From an uncultured Desulfuromonadales bacterium (GTDB lineage: Bacteria; Desulfobacterota; Desulfuromonadia; Desulfuromonadales; Geopsychrobacteraceae), in assembly GCA_947259685.1 (NCBI GenBank), contig CAMYNC010000097.1, positions 1 to 24,789 of the forward strand: a stretch of DNA of 24,789 nucleotides. The letters are read 5' to 3'. Made by a program: the position numbers and the translations under genes. The notes beneath the pieces are model-generated. The model had not been told where the DNA came from, did no database searches, and saw only the letters and a list, made by a program, of their open reading frames with translations. This document shows positions 22,836 through 24,789 of this stretch, one piece after another; within the stretch, counting starts at the first letter, position 1; each line of letters starts with the position of its first letter.

Positions 22836-23516
22836 ATGCAGAAGAGTTTTTTAACACTCGTTTTTATCAGCATACTGCTGACCGGTCCGGCGCTAGTCTA
22901 TGCTGACACACGCTATGTTTCTGACCAGCTGGTTATCACGGTGCGAACCGGCCCCGGAAATAAATTTCAGATTCTGGAAACTCTGAAAACCGACTCTTCT
23001 CTGGAGATTCTTGAAGAGACCGCAGATCATTACAAAGCCAGAACGAAAAAAGGCACCGAAGGCTACGTGCTGAAACAATACGTCACCAAAGATACTCCGA
23101 AAAAACTGGTGATCGCGCGGCTGGAAAAAGAAAAAGCTGCCCTGGAGCGGCGCCTGAATCAAGCCAAGGAAGAAAGCCAGCAACAAGTCCAGGTGGCCAG
23201 CTCAGAACAGGCGAAGGTGGGCGCATTAACCTCCGACCTCAAACACACCACAGACGAACTGGCAAAGGTCAGCAATGCCTTCGAAGATCTTAAGGAACGC
23301 TCCGCAGGAGTGGTTGAGCTGACCAGCGAGCGGGACCAGCTGTTGGAAGAGAATACCCGCATCAACAGCGAATTGACGGTCCTGCAGGAAGAAAATAAGG
23401 ATTTTCACCGCTCCAACATGATCCAATGGTTCTTGGCAGGCGGCGGGGTGTTCTTCTTCGGGTGGTTGATCGGCAAGATTTCGCGCAAGCAAAAACGTGG
23501 CTTCAGCCGATTGTAA
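22836..23516 (+). CDS. SH3-domain and membrane-anchor protein (TIGR04211/YgiM-like)
   Basis: This protein of 226 residues has a signal peptide (1-23, ending VYA), a bacterial SH3 domain (about 26-86, TRYVSDQLVITVRTGPG to GYVLKQYV), a long coiled coil (about 95-195, heptads rich in Glu, Lys and Leu) and a C-terminal transmembrane helix (about 198-214) with a basic tail. This order is that of the SH3-and-anchor family, in which the SH3 domain is thought to face the cell wall from the periplasm while the helix holds the protein in the inner membrane. Function is otherwise unknown. It has its own promoter and terminator. Confidence 0.88.
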   Translation: MQKSFLTLVFISILLTGPALVYADTRYVSDQLVITVRTGPGNKFQILETLKTDSSLEILEETADHYKARTKKGTEGYVLKQYVTKDTPKKLVIARLEKEKAALERRLNQAKEESQQQVQVASSEQAKVGALTSDLKHTTDELAKVSNAFEDLKERSAGVVELTSERDQLLEENTRINSELTVLQEENKDFHRSNMIQWFLAGGGVFFFGWLIGKISRKQKRGFSRL

Positions 23517-23540
23517 AACGTCCCAATCTCAATTTATAAG

Positions 23541-23574
23541 ACGGTCTGCATCTGTACTTGCAGGCCGTTTTTTA
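23541..23574 (+). terminator. Rho-independent terminator of the SH3/anchor gene
   Basis: ACGGTCTGCA (23541-23550) pairs with TGCAGGCCGT (23559-23568), with one G-U pair, and is followed by TTTTTT. It lies 24 bases after the stop. Confidence 0.9.
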
Positions 23575-23590
23575 TTTTCGGAGACTTGTT

Positions 23591-24370
23591 TCATTCCGTT
23601 CGCTCCGGCAATACCAACTGATCATAGGGGGTGAAGTAGTTCTTCACCCCCTGCTGTAAAATCAGCAGCGAAGTCACCGCCACGCTGCCGGTAATGACAC
23701 ACATGATGGCGATCTGATACTTGACGGCGATCATCGGTTCGGTTCCGGAGAGGATCTGGCCGGTCATCATTCCGGGCAGAAAGACGATGCCCATGGTTGC
23801 CATGGCATTGACTGAGGGGATCAGCGCCGCGCGAAAGGCATTGTTGACGGCCAGCTGGCTGGCCTGCCGCGCCGAAGCCCCAAGACATAAAGCGGTTTCG
23901 ATCTGGTCCTTGCGCGAACGGATTTCTTCCCCCAGCCGTTCGGCGGCCAGGCTGGCGCCGGTCATGGAGTTGCCGATAATCATGCCGGCCAGCGGAATCA
24001 GATAACGCGGTTCGTACCAGGGATCGAGGCCGATCACCAACAGGCAGAAATAGAAGGTGCCACCACCACAGCCGACCAGCATGGCGCTACCGACGACCCG
24101 ATAGAACTGCGGCATCCTCTCTTTCACCCGGCTGGCCACGGTATGCACCGCCATACCGCCCATGAGCAGCAGAATCAGCAACACCAGGGCGGCGCTTTTT
24201 ATCGCAAACACCAGATGTAGCACATAGCCCACGGCAAACAACTGTACGCCCATGCGCGCGGCAGAAACCAGCAAACTACGGACTTCGCCGCCGCGCAGGC
24301 GGATTAACGCCGCCGCCAGCAGAATCAGGCCATAGACCAGGAACAGGTCATAAAAGCTCAGGTCGATCAT
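23591..24370 (-). CDS. fetB: Iron export ABC transporter permease FetB-like (UPF0014)
   Basis: This membrane protein of 259 residues has about seven hydrophobic segments. Family features are SAARMGVQLFAVGYVLHLVF, IPLAGMIIGNSMTGASLAAE and LPGMMTGQILSGTEPMIAVK, the last being typical of the UPF0014/YbbM group. In E. coli the FetA-FetB pair exports iron and helps in resistance to oxidative stress. The charged loop RLGEEIRSRKDQIETALCLG probably contacts the ATPase. ATG 24370 overlaps the stop of the upstream ATPase gene by 4 bases (ATGA), so the two are translationally coupled. Confidence 0.9.
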   Translation of the reverse strand: MIDLSFYDLFLVYGLILLAAALIRLRGGEVRSLLVSAARMGVQLFAVGYVLHLVFAIKSAALVLLILLLMGGMAVHTVASRVKERMPQFYRVVGSAMLVGCGGGTFYFCLLVIGLDPWYEPRYLIPLAGMIIGNSMTGASLAAERLGEEIRSRKDQIETALCLGASARQASQLAVNNAFRAALIPSVNAMATMGIVFLPGMMTGQILSGTEPMIAVKYQIAIMCVITGSVAVTSLLILQQGVKNYFTPYDQLVLPERTE

Positions 24371-24789
24371 ACCGAAGCCTCCGACTCCTCGCGGATCAAA
24401 TCCGGATCTTCCAGAAATCGCTGCAGCTCGGCCGTCTGCGGTTGTCGCAGAATCTCAACTTCGCCTTGCTCAATCAGCTCACCGGCCTGTAAGAACAGCA
24501 CTTGGTCGGCAATCCGTTCTGCCAAGCGCAGATCGTGGGTGATCAACACCACCGCCAGTTGCCGTTGCCGGCAGAGACGGTACAGCAACTCACCAAAACG
24601 ATCCGCCGAAGGCCGGTCGAGGGCACTGGTCGGTTCATCGAGCAGCAGGATCTCGGGTGCCGTCAGCAACGCCCGCGCCAGACTGACCCGCTGTTGCTGG
24701 CCGATGGAAAGCTGTTCGGCATCCCGCGAGAGCAAGTCGCCAGCAAGTCCGGAGAACTCGAGAATCTGGCTAAACTGGCTGGAATCGAT
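24367..24789 (-). CDS. fetA: ABC transporter ATPase FetA-like, 5' end outside the window
   Basis: This is the C-terminal 140 codons of an ABC ATPase; the frame is open to the window edge at 24789, so the Walker A part lies beyond it. Visible parts are the signature LSIGQQQRVSLARAL (Ile in place of the common Gly at its third place), Walker B ILLLDEPTSALD and the switch histidine in VVLITHD. The start at TTG 24735 suggested by the open frame is internal and not real. It supplies ATP-driven energy to the FetB permease encoded immediately downstream, with which it overlaps by 4 bases. Confidence 0.9.
   Translation of the reverse strand: MDSSQFSQILEFSGLAGDLLSRDAEQLSIGQQQRVSLARALLTAPEILLLDEPTSALDRPSADRFGELLYRLCRQRQLAVVLITHDLRLAERIADQVLFLQAGELIEQGEVEILRQPQTAELQRFLEDPDLIREESEASV

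Noticed and set aside
1..24789. CRISPR array, tRNA, rRNA, retron or diversity-generating retroelement
   Set aside because: No regularly spaced repeats, tRNA-like cloverleaf, rRNA sequence or reverse transcriptase motif was seen on reading both strands.

Overview
The window looks like chromosomal DNA of an anaerobic Desulfuromonadales/Geobacter-type bacterium (Desulfobacterota). This is inferred from gene content: a selenoprotein, several REP-associated (RAYT) transposases, periplasmic rhodaneses with a DoxX/MauE partner, FetAB, and a TIGR04211-type SH3/anchor protein. No rRNA, tRNA or CRISPR array was seen.

Layout. 1-1,670: an IS110-family element of the IS1111 subgroup, with subterminal inverted repeats and a long non-coding 3' end that probably encodes its guide (bridge/seek) RNA. 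1,708-2,750: an intact RAYT with a palindrome upstream. 2,934-3,797: a periplasmic metallo-beta-lactamase-fold hydrolase. 4,004-4,683: a decayed RAYT. 4,815-5,826: a DoxX/MauE-like membrane protein and a periplasmic rhodanese in one operon. 5,954-8,832: a small membrane protein, a RAYT relic split by a palindromic MITE-like repeat, a metallo-hydrolase lipoprotein and an alpha/beta hydrolase, all coding genes on the minus strand.

9,050-17,045 is a conflict-system and mobile-element island. It starts with a class II Fic protein that has its own promoter and operator-like repeats. The next gene is a TOTE-type primase-helicase that is broken twice: by an early one-base frameshift and by a RAYT element inserted before the DExH box. 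A detached motif V/VI fragment of such a helicase lies 3.5 kb further on. The island also holds an orphan MNT antitoxin with a truncated HepT partner, and a complete YefM/YoeB toxin-antitoxin pair flanked by imperfect direct repeats.

Inside this island is the most notable single gene, 14,977-15,372. It is a secreted rhodanese whose reading frame crosses a UGA codon in a Cys-x-UGA active-site loop. A hairpin with a GUU loop starts 16 nt after the UGA, as expected for a bacterial SECIS, so the gene most likely encodes a selenoprotein. It follows an APC-like permease.

17,085-24,789 is mostly ordinary chromosome: two secreted unknowns (one a 43-residue peptide), a secreted subtilisin with PPC domain, a membrane-anchored unknown, galE, an SH3/anchor protein, and fetB plus the 3' part of fetA running off the window. 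All calls come from reading the sequence; no database search was run.
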